Translations under genes and position numbers: made by a program | Assembly: GCA_903826405.1 (NCBI GenBank) | Contig: CAIKEH010000043.1 | Span: forward strand, 38,093 to 102,092 | Origin: an uncultured bacterium | Lineage (GTDB): Bacteria > Bacteroidota > Bacteroidia > Chitinophagales > Chitinophagaceae | DNA: 64,000 bases | Reading direction: 5' to 3' | Notes under the pieces: generated by a model | Told to the model about the DNA's origin: nothing | The model's database searches: none | What the model saw: only the letters and a program-made list of their open reading frames with translations | Shown here: one piece after another, positions 42,657 to 52,010 of the stretch | How positions within the stretch are numbered: the first letter of the stretch is position 1 | Layout: every line of letters begins with the position of its first letter

Positions 42657-45308
42657 TCAACCTCTGCGATAGGGGGAAACGGAAGATGTCACATTAAAAG
42701 GGCGTTTCAGCATCGAAGTGCCGGATCTGAGTATAAACTCATATGAACCGGGAGGCAGGAATTGCTCATACGGAATGAAATAAGGTAGGTCGCTGTTGAC
42801 CCTTTTGATGGCCAGATCCCATCTGTATTCATTGAAGCCCTTTGTTCCCTGAATGTCCTGATGCCATATTTCCTTTCCGGCCGTGTCCAGCAGGGCAAGG
42901 GAAACTGCTTTTGCATCCGACAGCCAGAACGTGATCGGAGTCTTTACGATCGTCCTGTGGTCCACTTCTCCTTCAGCTGAATTGAACCAAGGTCTTGTAC
43001 CCGCGGGGATGTCAAATAACTGATCTTCCTGCGCAGGCCATTTCGACGTCAGCATGACGTGTATAGCCTTTAGATTCATTCGATATATGCCCCTACCATG
43101 GGTCGCCACCACCAGATCCATCGTCGGTTTGTTGATCTCCAGATCTGCTATCGCCGCCTGGGGCATGCCCCGACCCAGCACCGACCAGGTTTCTCCACGG
43201 TTGGTGGAAATATAAACACCGCGAAGTCCGCCTGCATATAGTACTTCCTCATTAACAAGGTCTTCCAGAATGACATTGACGGGCTCGTCCGGAAGTCCCG
43301 CAGAAATGCTCTTCCAATTTTTTCCATTATCCTCTGAAACGTACAAGTATGCATGCAGGTCGTCCTCGTTGATCCCTGTCATGGATAGATAGACACGTGA
43401 TTTTGAAAACGTGGATGGACAGATACTGCGAATATATTGGTTGGCCAGACCTGAAGATATCTCCTTCCAGCTTCCACCATCATTCTCTGAAATCCAGCAA
43501 GCTCCCTTATCCATCCCGGCATACAGCAAACCTTTTTGGATCTTTGATTCCACCAGTGCGCCTGCAGCGACGGAGCGTTTCGCAGTCAGGGAAGAAATAG
43601 AGAGGTCTGGACTGATGCATTCCCAATGGCTTCCCTGATCCTTAGTCTTGAAGATGAAGTTACCTGCATGATATAGCGTGGCGTGATCGTGCGGTGAAAT
43701 GAAATAGGGTGTCAAATATTGGAAGCGAAGTGTGTCTTTCATCCCTGGTGGCAGCACGGGCATGATCTCTACTGCACTGTCCACGGCACGGTTCAGTCGC
43801 ATGGCGAGACCGTGCTGCATGCTGTAGTAGACGATATTGCTGTCCACCGGATCCACCTGAGTCACACATCCATCACCACCATCCCAAGGGTCGATCCACA
43901 GGTATTTCCAGGGATCCGGAAAATCTGTATTGAGCTCCGTGGCAGGTCCATAAACCGTAGCATCATCCTGCGTCCCTCCGTAGATGACAAAACGCTGCTG
44001 ATCGATGGTGATATCATAAAATTCGCCGGCAGGGATATTATTATAATGCATCCAGGATTCTCCTTTGTCGTAGCTTCCATAGACACCACCATCATTGCCT
44101 AGCAGCAGGTGTCTCGGGTTGATGGGGTCTATCCACAATTCTGCCTGATCCAGATGAAGGCCCTGAGCAGAACTGGGGGTCAAGTGATTCACCTTTCCAC
44201 CTATGTATCCGAATGTTTTGCCACCATCAGTACTATGTGCAAGACGAACACCAAGGCAATACACCTCCTCATCGTTACGAGGATCGAGGTAAACATCCGT
44301 GAAATACCATCCGATGCCTGGAAAGATCTTCAATGGCGTCAGATGTGTCCTCGACCAACTTTTCCCTCCATTCACCGTCTTGTACAATTCGGCGGCTTCC
44401 TCTTTGGGATTACTCAGGTTGTCGACAAGAGCATACGCTTTCTGTGGATCCCTCGCAGATACGGCCAAGCCAATCCTTCCCAGTTTGGGACTCGTGGGCA
44501 ACCCACTACTGACAGACTTCCATGTTCTGCCGCCATCCCCACTCCGATAGACACCGCTGTTCATTCCGCTTATGCCGGGATAAACTTCCCATAATGAGGC
44601 ATACATCACCCTGGGGTCGCTCGGCGAGATCACAACATCATTCGCGCCGGTGGACTCATCCTTGTGGAGCACCTGTTGCCAGGTCTCACCACCATTCGTG
44701 GTCAGATAAAGTCCCCGATTCTTGTTCTTCGACCACAAGTGACCGAGCACGGCAACCAGCACGATATTCGGATCTTTCGGATGAATGGCTATCTCGGCGA
44801 TGGACCAGGAATCCTGCAGACCAATATGCTTCCATGTTTTTCCGCCATCTCCGGATCTGTACATGCCGGTGCCCGGCAAAGTGAAATTCCTGGGCTTTTT
44901 CAAGTTTTCCCCGGTACCCAGGTAAATGATATTGGGATCCGAAGGAGCCAGTTCAACATCTCCGATACCCAGGGAAGACTGATTCTCGAAGATAGGGTAC
45001 CAGCTTATTCCATTATTCTCCGTTTTCCATAATCCACCTGAACCGAACCCCACATACATCGTACCCGGTCTTGATGGGTCGGCCTGCACAACGTCCGCCC
45101 TTGCCGAATTGACGGTAGGACCTACGGAGACCCACTCGAGATTGAAAGGTGTTGCCATGTGCATGGACCGATGGGTTTCATAGGAAGCTTCCAAAGGAGA
45201 TGCTGGTTGCTGCGATTGGGATTGTAATGGAAGGATGCCAGCACTACACAAGGCGAGAACATAGAAAACATGCAGTTTCAAAGTATTTGATATGGAACGA
45301 TTGCACAT
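42657..45308 (-). CDS. Secreted sortilin/VPS10-like propeller protein
   Basis: 883 aa from ATG 45308, one base after the upstream GH78-like stop (TGA-C-ATG). Signal peptide (LHVFYVLALCSAGILPLQSQ). Then many repeats of the VPS10/BNR form: SGDGGKTW, TNGGETWQ, SGDGGRTWK, TVNGGKSWS, STDGGKTF, SENDGGSWKE and SEDNGKNWKS, each ending a propeller blade. The C-terminal 150 aa is a beta-sandwich-like extension with the Y-R-W-D-L pattern typical of secreted Bacteroidota glycoproteins. Similar proteins are annotated as exo-sialidase-like or glycosyl hydrolases, but no catalytic residues can be confirmed. Co-translated with the GH78-like gene. Confidence 0.82.
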   Translation of the reverse strand: MCNRSISNTLKLHVFYVLALCSAGILPLQSQSQQPASPLEASYETHRSMHMATPFNLEWVSVGPTVNSARADVVQADPSRPGTMYVGFGSGGLWKTENNGISWYPIFENQSSLGIGDVELAPSDPNIIYLGTGENLKKPRNFTLPGTGMYRSGDGGKTWKHIGLQDSWSIAEIAIHPKDPNIVLVAVLGHLWSKNKNRGLYLTTNGGETWQQVLHKDESTGANDVVISPSDPRVMYASLWEVYPGISGMNSGVYRSGDGGRTWKSVSSGLPTSPKLGRIGLAVSARDPQKAYALVDNLSNPKEEAAELYKTVNGGKSWSRTHLTPLKIFPGIGWYFTDVYLDPRNDEEVYCLGVRLAHSTDGGKTFGYIGGKVNHLTPSSAQGLHLDQAELWIDPINPRHLLLGNDGGVYGSYDKGESWMHYNNIPAGEFYDITIDQQRFVIYGGTQDDATVYGPATELNTDFPDPWKYLWIDPWDGGDGCVTQVDPVDSNIVYYSMQHGLAMRLNRAVDSAVEIMPVLPPGMKDTLRFQYLTPYFISPHDHATLYHAGNFIFKTKDQGSHWECISPDLSISSLTAKRSVAAGALVESKIQKGLLYAGMDKGACWISENDGGSWKEISSGLANQYIRSICPSTFSKSRVYLSMTGINEDDLHAYLYVSEDNGKNWKSISAGLPDEPVNVILEDLVNEEVLYAGGLRGVYISTNRGETWSVLGRGMPQAAIADLEINKPTMDLVVATHGRGIYRMNLKAIHVMLTSKWPAQEDQLFDIPAGTRPWFNSAEGEVDHRTIVKTPITFWLSDAKAVSLALLDTAGKEIWHQDIQGTKGFNEYRWDLAIKRVNSDLPYFIPYEQFLPPGSYEFILRSGTSMLKRPFNVTSSVSPYRRG

Positions 45309-45309
45309 G

Positions 45310-47559
45310 TCAAGATTTTTTTCCTGCATCAGGTGTTTTTACATTCCCTTTGAAGCTGGTTTTGTTCGTTTTCTTCCGATACACATCCATTTCATAAATG
45401 GACCAATGATAGGTTGAATCCTGACCGGTCTGACTTACTCTCAGGAATCGTGCGTGCTGTTCAGGGAATGTGATGGTCGTCATGCCGGGATTTCCCTTAC
45501 CTACTGCGATCGGTTCCCCCCAACGGATCCCATCCCCAGATACCTGCAGAGAATATTTGTTCGGGGAATCCCACATTGCCCAGGAATTGTCCAGCACCAC
45601 CTTGTCAAAATGTTGTGTTTGCCCCATATCAACGATCAGGTATTGACCGGGATATTGGGTTCTTGTCATATCGCGCCAACCATTCCAATGGTCACCATCT
45701 AGGGCATTTTGAGCAGACACACCGATGGGGATATCGTCGCCACTGAAGAGAAAGGAACTGTCTGTGACACTTGCTCTGGCTGTCCAGGAATGTTTATCCA
45801 GGAGAATACCCGGATCTGATGGTGCTGGAGGTTTCTTGGGTGATTCCAAGGACAGCTTGCCATCGGCGGTGAAATGCCAATTCCCGGCTTTGACCGAGAA
45901 CATGACATAGCTTTCATCCTCTCCATACCAGATGACACCTTTCACGTTGCCTATATAAGTCTTATCCCAAATCAGTTCGCCATTGACACGGATGGATCGC
46001 ATGAGGGTGAATGATCTTTTCGGAATACCCACAACAGCTGAAGTGGATGCTGGAGAATGTAAGGAAAGACTATAGCGCTCAGTCGTCTTATTCATTTCCA
46101 CGCTGATCTCCCCTTTCACAGAAGGCACAACGACGCGTATATTCTTCAAAAAAGCCTCTTTGGGAAGTACGGCGTAACTCTCCCAACCGGGCTTCAGGGG
46201 AGAGATGCCCGCAATGGTCTGCGACAAATTGATCACGGGAGGATTCCATCCATGGTTCAGTGATGACCCTTCGTCAAAAGCGTCGATATGAGAAGCCCAC
46301 CACCTGTCATAATGCTCCCAAAGGGTGGTGAAGGTGGCAGGGATCATGGTCCTGTATCTTTGGTACATCCGCAGAAGTGCCCGGTCCTCCAGACCCATCC
46401 TGCATAAAGCTTCAAATACCCAGCGGTCGAAAAAACAACTGGAGTAGGTCTTCACGGAAAGTACATTCCTGTAAATATTTTCCCAAGTGGAGCGATCGGC
46501 CAGACCCGCATTCACTGCCATGGCATTAGCGCGGTCATCGGGCTCCGCTACCTGATCGGACTTGTAGTAGCTCCCTGTCCAATAGCGTGTATGAAAATTT
46601 CGGCGGATACTATCCATCTTTGTATCGATGGAGATGGTGTCTTCCGAATGCCCGGTGATCAGAGCCATCTTCCGCAGAGAGCCCAGATCGATGTACATGA
46701 AACAGGTTTCCATGATGGCAACATCTTTATTTTCCTTGCCCCAGTCGAACCATTGTTTCTTCTTCCCGGGTTTATAGACATTGAACAGGAAGTTGCGTGT
46801 GGCAGGATATACTTTACGGATGGATTCGAGATCACCGGTCTGCATATAATAATACCAGAGACCGTATTCCCCCAGGAATTCCAGTTGCTGCCCAGGGTAA
46901 AACTCCGGATCCAGCTCCCTGAGCACCAGTTCCCGGCAGAGCCGATGTGTATTCGTATCAAAAGCATAAAAGCATTGATCCAACTCCGGTGTGCCATCAC
47001 CCCAAAATCCCACACGTTCCCGGTCCGGGCAATCATAAAAATGATCGCGCATGCAGATATAAGCCGTCCTGGCACCCTTGCGCCATAGTATATTATAATC
47101 TTCATCATTGCAGGTGAATGATCCGGCGAATCTCGTATCGTAGCCCGTCTCTCGATATTTGACGGAGATAACCTTGACCCCAGGAGGTATGGTATACAGT
47201 GCACCTTCCCCACTGATCCAGTTCTTCGCCTCGTAAGACTGACGCGCAGCGGTCATGGTGAAAGTCTCCGTTGGTGTGAGGTATCTGACGAGTGGATTGG
47301 TGGAATTCAAGTTGATCGTGTCCCCCCTTTTACCTTCTACCTGAATGATGGGCTGAAAATGGCAATTGTAGGGCATCTCTGCGATGAGATCCCAGGGGGT
47401 ATTTTCGACATGAGGTAATTTTCGGGACAGACGGATGTACTCCTTTACCCCAAAATCCCGGATGAATGTGTCCGGCACATTACCGTTTCGTGGAATTCCT
47501 GCGTGGGTTGAAACAGGAGAAATACAATTCAAAAGAAGAAGCAGATAAATTATTCGCAT
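45310..47559 (-). CDS. GH78-like (alpha-L-rhamnosidase-type) secreted protein with discoidin domain
   Basis: 749 aa from ATG 47559 (signal IIYLLLLLNCISPVSTHA); an upstream M at 47610 is possible. The alpha/alpha toroid of GH78 holds RDHFYDCPDRERVGFWGDG, the conserved DCPxRER and GD motif around the general acid, and ETCFMYIDLGSLRKM; WEHYDRWWASHIDAFDEGSSLNH is the later conserved segment with the base region. The C-terminus (about 600-745) is an F5/8 type C (discoidin) fold ending RFLRVSQTGQDSTYHW, which may bind carbohydrate. Shorter N-terminal beta-domain than usual for full GH78s. It precedes the VPS10-propeller gene and is coupled to it. Confidence 0.82.
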   Translation of the reverse strand: MRIIYLLLLLNCISPVSTHAGIPRNGNVPDTFIRDFGVKEYIRLSRKLPHVENTPWDLIAEMPYNCHFQPIIQVEGKRGDTINLNSTNPLVRYLTPTETFTMTAARQSYEAKNWISGEGALYTIPPGVKVISVKYRETGYDTRFAGSFTCNDEDYNILWRKGARTAYICMRDHFYDCPDRERVGFWGDGTPELDQCFYAFDTNTHRLCRELVLRELDPEFYPGQQLEFLGEYGLWYYYMQTGDLESIRKVYPATRNFLFNVYKPGKKKQWFDWGKENKDVAIMETCFMYIDLGSLRKMALITGHSEDTISIDTKMDSIRRNFHTRYWTGSYYKSDQVAEPDDRANAMAVNAGLADRSTWENIYRNVLSVKTYSSCFFDRWVFEALCRMGLEDRALLRMYQRYRTMIPATFTTLWEHYDRWWASHIDAFDEGSSLNHGWNPPVINLSQTIAGISPLKPGWESYAVLPKEAFLKNIRVVVPSVKGEISVEMNKTTERYSLSLHSPASTSAVVGIPKRSFTLMRSIRVNGELIWDKTYIGNVKGVIWYGEDESYVMFSVKAGNWHFTADGKLSLESPKKPPAPSDPGILLDKHSWTARASVTDSSFLFSGDDIPIGVSAQNALDGDHWNGWRDMTRTQYPGQYLIVDMGQTQHFDKVVLDNSWAMWDSPNKYSLQVSGDGIRWGEPIAVGKGNPGMTTITFPEQHARFLRVSQTGQDSTYHWSIYEMDVYRKKTNKTSFKGNVKTPDAGKKS

Positions 47560-47633
47560 ATCCCTGAACAGGTGTGATATGGGTGAAGCTTCAAGAATGA
47601 TTACGTTCATGCTTATCCTGTTCTGATCCTCAA

Positions 47634-48512
47634 TTATGATGTCTGCGCGACTTCCTGCTTTTTCCTGAAGACGGCATAAAGCATGCTTGCGGAGGTATAG
47701 ATGATGACGGCAATGACTATCCAGCGCAATTTATCAAGAGGCAGGGATTTGACGATGAATGCGGCTATGAGTACGGCGATAATACTTGGAATCAACATAC
47801 CGACGGCTGCCTTTCGGTTATAGGCTCCGGCCCGGATGAACTTTACAGAGGCAGGTGGCATGAGGAAGGCGCAGGATCCCATCATGATGGGGAAGGCTAC
47901 CTTGGGGGAAAGGCCGAGCATGAATACCAATGCCATGCACGGTGCATAAAGCCCGATACCGGCGGTCATCAATGCACCCAGGATGAAATTCACTCCGATG
48001 GCAATGGCGAGTTTCACCCCGGACAAGCCGACCGCTGTTCCCGCACCCTGGATCCAGCCCAGGCTGTTAGCTACCATGAAACCCGCTGTGACCAGAAGGG
48101 CGATTCCCATCGTCAGCCTGATCTTGTTCTCAGAAAGTTTGGAGACGAACCCTGCTCCGAAGATGGCTCCAATGGTCGCACTCAGCAACATGGCAACCAA
48201 CGTCACTGGCTCCACCTCAACCACTTTGATGAAGATGATCGCCTCGATCAACACGGGAATGGTATTGGCCACATTGAGGGTACCCGGCATGACCCTGTCT
48301 TCTGTCTGTCGAGTGAAACGCAACAAAGCGGTCTGCGGTGCAAAAGAGCCAATTCCCAGCACATCGAAGAAATTGACGACAAAGCCGATTATGCCTGTCT
48401 TGACCCAGCTGATATGATCTGGACCGGGTCCAAGGCTCGAGTAATCCTTGAACAGGATCCAGGAGAACCAGATGGCCAGAAGAATGAGTGCGATCCAGAT
48501 GATGAATACCAT
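47634..48512 (-). CDS. TauE/SafE family sulfite/anion exporter
   Basis: 292 aa with about eight TM helices in two similar halves. The first (GIIGFVVNFFDVLGIGSFAPQTALLRF) contains the family G-x-G-G/SF motif and the second ILGALMTAGIGLYAPCMALVFMLG its pair, with PIMMGSCAFLMPPASVKFIRAG between. These transporters export sulfite, sulfoacetate or related organic sulfonates. It lies 75 bp upstream of the GH78-like gene on the same strand, so the pair could share a transcript; substrate is unknown. Confidence 0.85.
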   Translation of the reverse strand: MVFIIWIALILLAIWFSWILFKDYSSLGPGPDHISWVKTGIIGFVVNFFDVLGIGSFAPQTALLRFTRQTEDRVMPGTLNVANTIPVLIEAIIFIKVVEVEPVTLVAMLLSATIGAIFGAGFVSKLSENKIRLTMGIALLVTAGFMVANSLGWIQGAGTAVGLSGVKLAIAIGVNFILGALMTAGIGLYAPCMALVFMLGLSPKVAFPIMMGSCAFLMPPASVKFIRAGAYNRKAAVGMLIPSIIAVLIAAFIVKSLPLDKLRWIVIAVIIYTSASMLYAVFRKKQEVAQTS

Positions 48513-48747
48513 GGTCCATATTTAAGATTATCCTGTAAATGCCATCTGCGTTCGGCTCGACCGACAACTTCCATACCGGATCGGAATGGCCTCGTTCCCG
48601 TTCAAGTTAATGAATATTCCATATTTGCCCTTTTGAGCAATTCCCTTCCATCCCATCCACCTAAGCGGATCAAAAACAAGGAAACCGATTATAAAAGGCG
48701 ACTTCCTCGGGTAAATGGCCAAGAAATTAACCCTTACATTTATCCCT

Positions 48748-49620
48748 ATGCGGACATCCCTAATTCTTGCTTGTTGCCTCGTCGTGGGTCATTCGGCTTT
48801 ATCCCAATCCAAGGAAATCGCCTCCAGAGACAGCGCCTATTCATATCTGTCCGCTTCTCTGGATTTCGTGAACAATTATGTCTACGTGGGAAGACCTTCC
48901 AGGACCACATTCCCATACCTGACCCCGGCGTTGACGTGGTACCACAAGTCAGGTGCCTACTTCGGCGCTTCCACATCCATATTGACCAAAAGTTCGAACA
49001 CCCAAGTAGATCTAAGCTACCTGACGGCAGGATATATGCGCAGCTTCGGCAATTTCGAGGGCGGCGTGGAACTGAACAAATATTGGTACAACAAGAACAG
49101 CTCCAATCCGAAGTCGGAAGTGAATTCCGACATCACCATCAGCGGCGTATATGCAGCAGGCCCGGTGAACATTGGGGCTTCGGCATTTGCCATGTTCAGC
49201 AAGAAGAATACAGATTGGGGTACAACCCTTTCCGTCGATCATAGTTTTTACCTCTTGGAGGAAAGTCTGGAGATCGCGCCAACCTTGACGATGAATGCGG
49301 GAACGAGCAAGTTTTATGGCAAAAATTTCTTGAGGAAATTCACCCCGCCGAACCAGAACGGCATCACCTATGACGTCACGGCCGACCTGTCCGATGCGTC
49401 GCGATTCAAGATCCTGGATTATGAATTGTCCATCCCGGTCTCTTATTATTTCAACAAATTCACTTTTTCCTTTACACCCACTTGGGCGTTTCCCGTCAAT
49501 CCGGCGACCGCAGTGATTCAGGTAACACCATCCACTGGTGTCCCATCAAGACCCAGGCAGGTCACAGAAACCCTGAACAATGTTTTTTTCTTCGCACTGG
49601 ATCTGACTTATGATTTCTGA
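48748..49620 (+). CDS. Outer membrane beta-barrel-like protein
   Basis: 290 aa from ATG 48748 (signal MRTSLILACCLVVGHSALSQ). The mature region is an alternation of polar/aromatic strands (AYFGASTSILTKSS, DLSYLTAGYMRSFGNFEGG, SVDHSFYLLEESLEIAP, LSIPVSYYFNKFTFSFTPTW) ending in the C-terminal aromatic strand FFALDLTYDF typical of outer membrane proteins. I predict a ten- to twelve-strand barrel. No TonB box. No family name. Divergent from the TauE gene on the other strand; 235 bp lie between the two starts. Confidence 0.75.
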   Translation: MRTSLILACCLVVGHSALSQSKEIASRDSAYSYLSASLDFVNNYVYVGRPSRTTFPYLTPALTWYHKSGAYFGASTSILTKSSNTQVDLSYLTAGYMRSFGNFEGGVELNKYWYNKNSSNPKSEVNSDITISGVYAAGPVNIGASAFAMFSKKNTDWGTTLSVDHSFYLLEESLEIAPTLTMNAGTSKFYGKNFLRKFTPPNQNGITYDVTADLSDASRFKILDYELSIPVSYYFNKFTFSFTPTWAFPVNPATAVIQVTPSTGVPSRPRQVTETLNNVFFFALDLTYDF

Positions 49621-49882
49621 AGCTCTCATTAGTGAATAGGGGGCGGCCAGCTAAAGCCCCAACGCAGACTATCCACTCCCCGATTCGAGCCAAAAAAATA
49701 TTACATTGCAGGGCACCGTGCCGTCCTGCCCTGCAATCCTGGCAGGAAACGGATCCAGGCTGACCTTTCTGGCTTCATGATTCAATTTAATGCTCCAATG
49801 GCGATCATCTGAATGATCCGACCTTCTGCATGTATCCACGATGCATGATCGGATCATCGCTGATATCCAAACCAAGATTAAG

Positions 49883-51079
49883 ATGAAACATCAATACAAA
49901 CCTCTTGCCTTACTATCGCTGATGTTCCTGATGGTGGGATCCTTGTTCTGCATGAACGACATCCTCCTGCCTTCTCTCATCACCCATTTCGATCTTAATT
50001 ATACGCAGGCGACCATGATCCAGTTCGCCTTCTATCTCACCTATATCATTTTCCCCATACCCATTGCGGGGATGATCCACAAATACGGGTACAAAGTGAG
50101 CCTGTTGGTGGCCGTTGTGGCCTGCGCTGCGGGATGTGCCTTCTTCCTTCCGGCGAAATATTACGATTCCTATCCATTGGTTCTGATCGCCATCTTCATC
50201 ATTTCCACCGGCCTCACCATCATCAATGTGGCTGCGAATCCATTCGCGGCACTTCTTGGTGACCCAGAGGGATCACACCAGCGCATCAATTTCGTTCAGG
50301 TTTTTTCGAGGATCGGATATGCCGCAACACCCCTTGTTGCCACAGCACTCATTTATGACCGAAGCGGTCAGGTCCGTTTTCATTTTCCCTATGTCATCCT
50401 GGCCATATGCTTGGTGGCCATTGCCGTTCTGATGTTCGCCTCCCACCTGCCCGCCATGAAACCTGATGATGAGGAGCCCTTCACCACCAAGGGCATCATC
50501 CGGGAAGCGAGGTCTTACAAACATCTTTTTTATGGGGTATTCGCCATGTTCTTCTATATGGGCGCCGAAGCCTGTACAGCCGGCTTTTTCATCCCTTATC
50601 TGAAATCCGTCCTGGGATTCAACGACCAGAAAGCAGCCAGTTACCTGACGCTCTATTATGTGCTGACAGCCATCATGGGGATGGCCGCCGTATTTTTCCT
50701 GCGCTACATCAAAGCACACAAACTGGTGGGCATGTTCGGTATAGGCATGATCATCCTCTACATGATCTGCATACACGTGAACACGGGTTACAATGAATAC
50801 CTGCTTGCAGGTTTGGGCATCTTCCTGTCCATCATGTTCCCAACCCTGTTCAGTCTGGCCATCGAGGATATAGGTGCTTTCACCGGCAAGGGTTCTGCAT
50901 TGGTCAATTTTGCCCTGATCGGAGGTTCTATATTCCCGCCATTACAAGGATTCATCGCAGACCACCACGGTGTGCAGGTTTCCTATATGGTGCCGATGGT
51001 ATGCTTTATCATGATAACCATCTATGCTTTCTACTTGACGAAAGAGCCCATCCAGAAAAGAAGCAAGGCAATAGGATGA
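49883..51079 (+). CDS. Sugar MFS transporter (FucP-like)
   Basis: 398 aa from ATG 49883. N-terminus PLALLSLMFLMVGSLFCMNDILLPSLITHF followed by FDLNYTQATMIQFAFYL matches the FucP (L-fucose:H+ symporter) branch, whose first helix carries the N-D/N-x-x-L pattern; IISTGLTIINVAANPFAALLG and INFVQVFSRIGYAATPL are further family segments. Twelve helices expected. It is the first gene of a four-gene operon and presumably imports the sugar processed by it. Its stop overlaps the SDR start (ATGA at 51076-51079). Confidence 0.85.
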   Translation: MKHQYKPLALLSLMFLMVGSLFCMNDILLPSLITHFDLNYTQATMIQFAFYLTYIIFPIPIAGMIHKYGYKVSLLVAVVACAAGCAFFLPAKYYDSYPLVLIAIFIISTGLTIINVAANPFAALLGDPEGSHQRINFVQVFSRIGYAATPLVATALIYDRSGQVRFHFPYVILAICLVAIAVLMFASHLPAMKPDDEEPFTTKGIIREARSYKHLFYGVFAMFFYMGAEACTAGFFIPYLKSVLGFNDQKAASYLTLYYVLTAIMGMAAVFFLRYIKAHKLVGMFGIGMIILYMICIHVNTGYNEYLLAGLGIFLSIMFPTLFSLAIEDIGAFTGKGSALVNFALIGGSIFPPLQGFIADHHGVQVSYMVPMVCFIMITIYAFYLTKEPIQKRSKAIG

Positions 51080-52008
51080 AAGTTGAACAAGGAAATGAAG
51101 TGAAAAAGAAATTGCTGATCACAGGATCGACGGGATTCGTTGCAGGCCATGTTATAGAGCAGGCAAGTGAAAACTGGTCGGTTCATGGTGTCTCCCGCTC
51201 GATCCATACCAGCAGTTCAGGGTCGGCACAAAACCATGTGGCAGACCTTCTTGAACCGGACCAGGTTTCGCGATTAATTCAGGAGATACGACCTGATGCT
51301 GTGATACACACAGCAGCGATGGCCAACATCGACCAATGCCAGACAGATCAGGTATCGGCGCATGCCGTCAATGTTGGAGCCACGAGCACCATTGCTGAGC
51401 TGTGTAAAAACATGGGAATTAAGTTGGTCTATTGCTCCACGGATTCCATTTTCGACGGAGAAAAAGGCAACTATGAAGAGACGGATACCCCTCATCCGGT
51501 CAACTTTTATGCGGAAACAAAAGTGGAAGCGGAAAAAATCGTTCTGTCCGCATCAGACAGGAATGTAGTGGCCAGGCTATCGCTGGTCATGGGGTTTCCG
51601 GTGAGCGGTAAAGGAAACTCCTTCCTCAACGACATGATCCTCAAAATCGGCAGGAATGAACCGGTGAACTTCCCGCAGAATGAGATCAGGACACCCATCG
51701 ATGTCATCACCCTGGCGACGGCATTGGCGGAATTGGCCGGCAACATATTCCACGGCATCATTCATCTCGCAGGCAACACTCGATCTGACCGATATTCCAT
51801 GGCACAGAAGATCGCAGATATCTTGGGACTGCCGCCTGAATCACGGTCACTGATCAGAGGAACGGATTCCAACTCCATCCCCGGAAGGGCACGCCGTCCG
51901 AATGATGCTTCACTGAACAACAGCAAAGCACGCCAACTGCTCCGCACACCCATGCTCACGCTGGAGGAAGGATTGCAACAGGTGATAAAAGCACATAAAA
52001 CGAATTGA
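51076..52008 (+). CDS. RmlD-like SDR family sugar oxidoreductase
   Basis: 310 aa, translationally coupled to the transporter (ATGA at 51076). Extended SDR of the RmlD (dTDP-4-dehydrorhamnose reductase)-like group: LLITGSTGFVAGHVIEQ (nucleotide GxxGxxG), VIHTAAMANIDQCQ, VYCSTDSIFDGEKG (Ser-Thr-Asp, active-site strand) and YAETKVEAEKI (YxxxK). The C-terminal end AGNTRSDRYSMAQKIADILG fits the substrate-binding half. Inference: reduces or oxidises a keto group of a sugar or cyclitol. An aminotransferase gene follows after two bases. Confidence 0.85.
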   Translation: MKVEQGNEVKKKLLITGSTGFVAGHVIEQASENWSVHGVSRSIHTSSSGSAQNHVADLLEPDQVSRLIQEIRPDAVIHTAAMANIDQCQTDQVSAHAVNVGATSTIAELCKNMGIKLVYCSTDSIFDGEKGNYEETDTPHPVNFYAETKVEAEKIVLSASDRNVVARLSLVMGFPVSGKGNSFLNDMILKIGRNEPVNFPQNEIRTPIDVITLATALAELAGNIFHGIIHLAGNTRSDRYSMAQKIADILGLPPESRSLIRGTDSNSIPGRARRPNDASLNNSKARQLLRTPMLTLEEGLQQVIKAHKTN

Positions 52009-52010
52009 AC

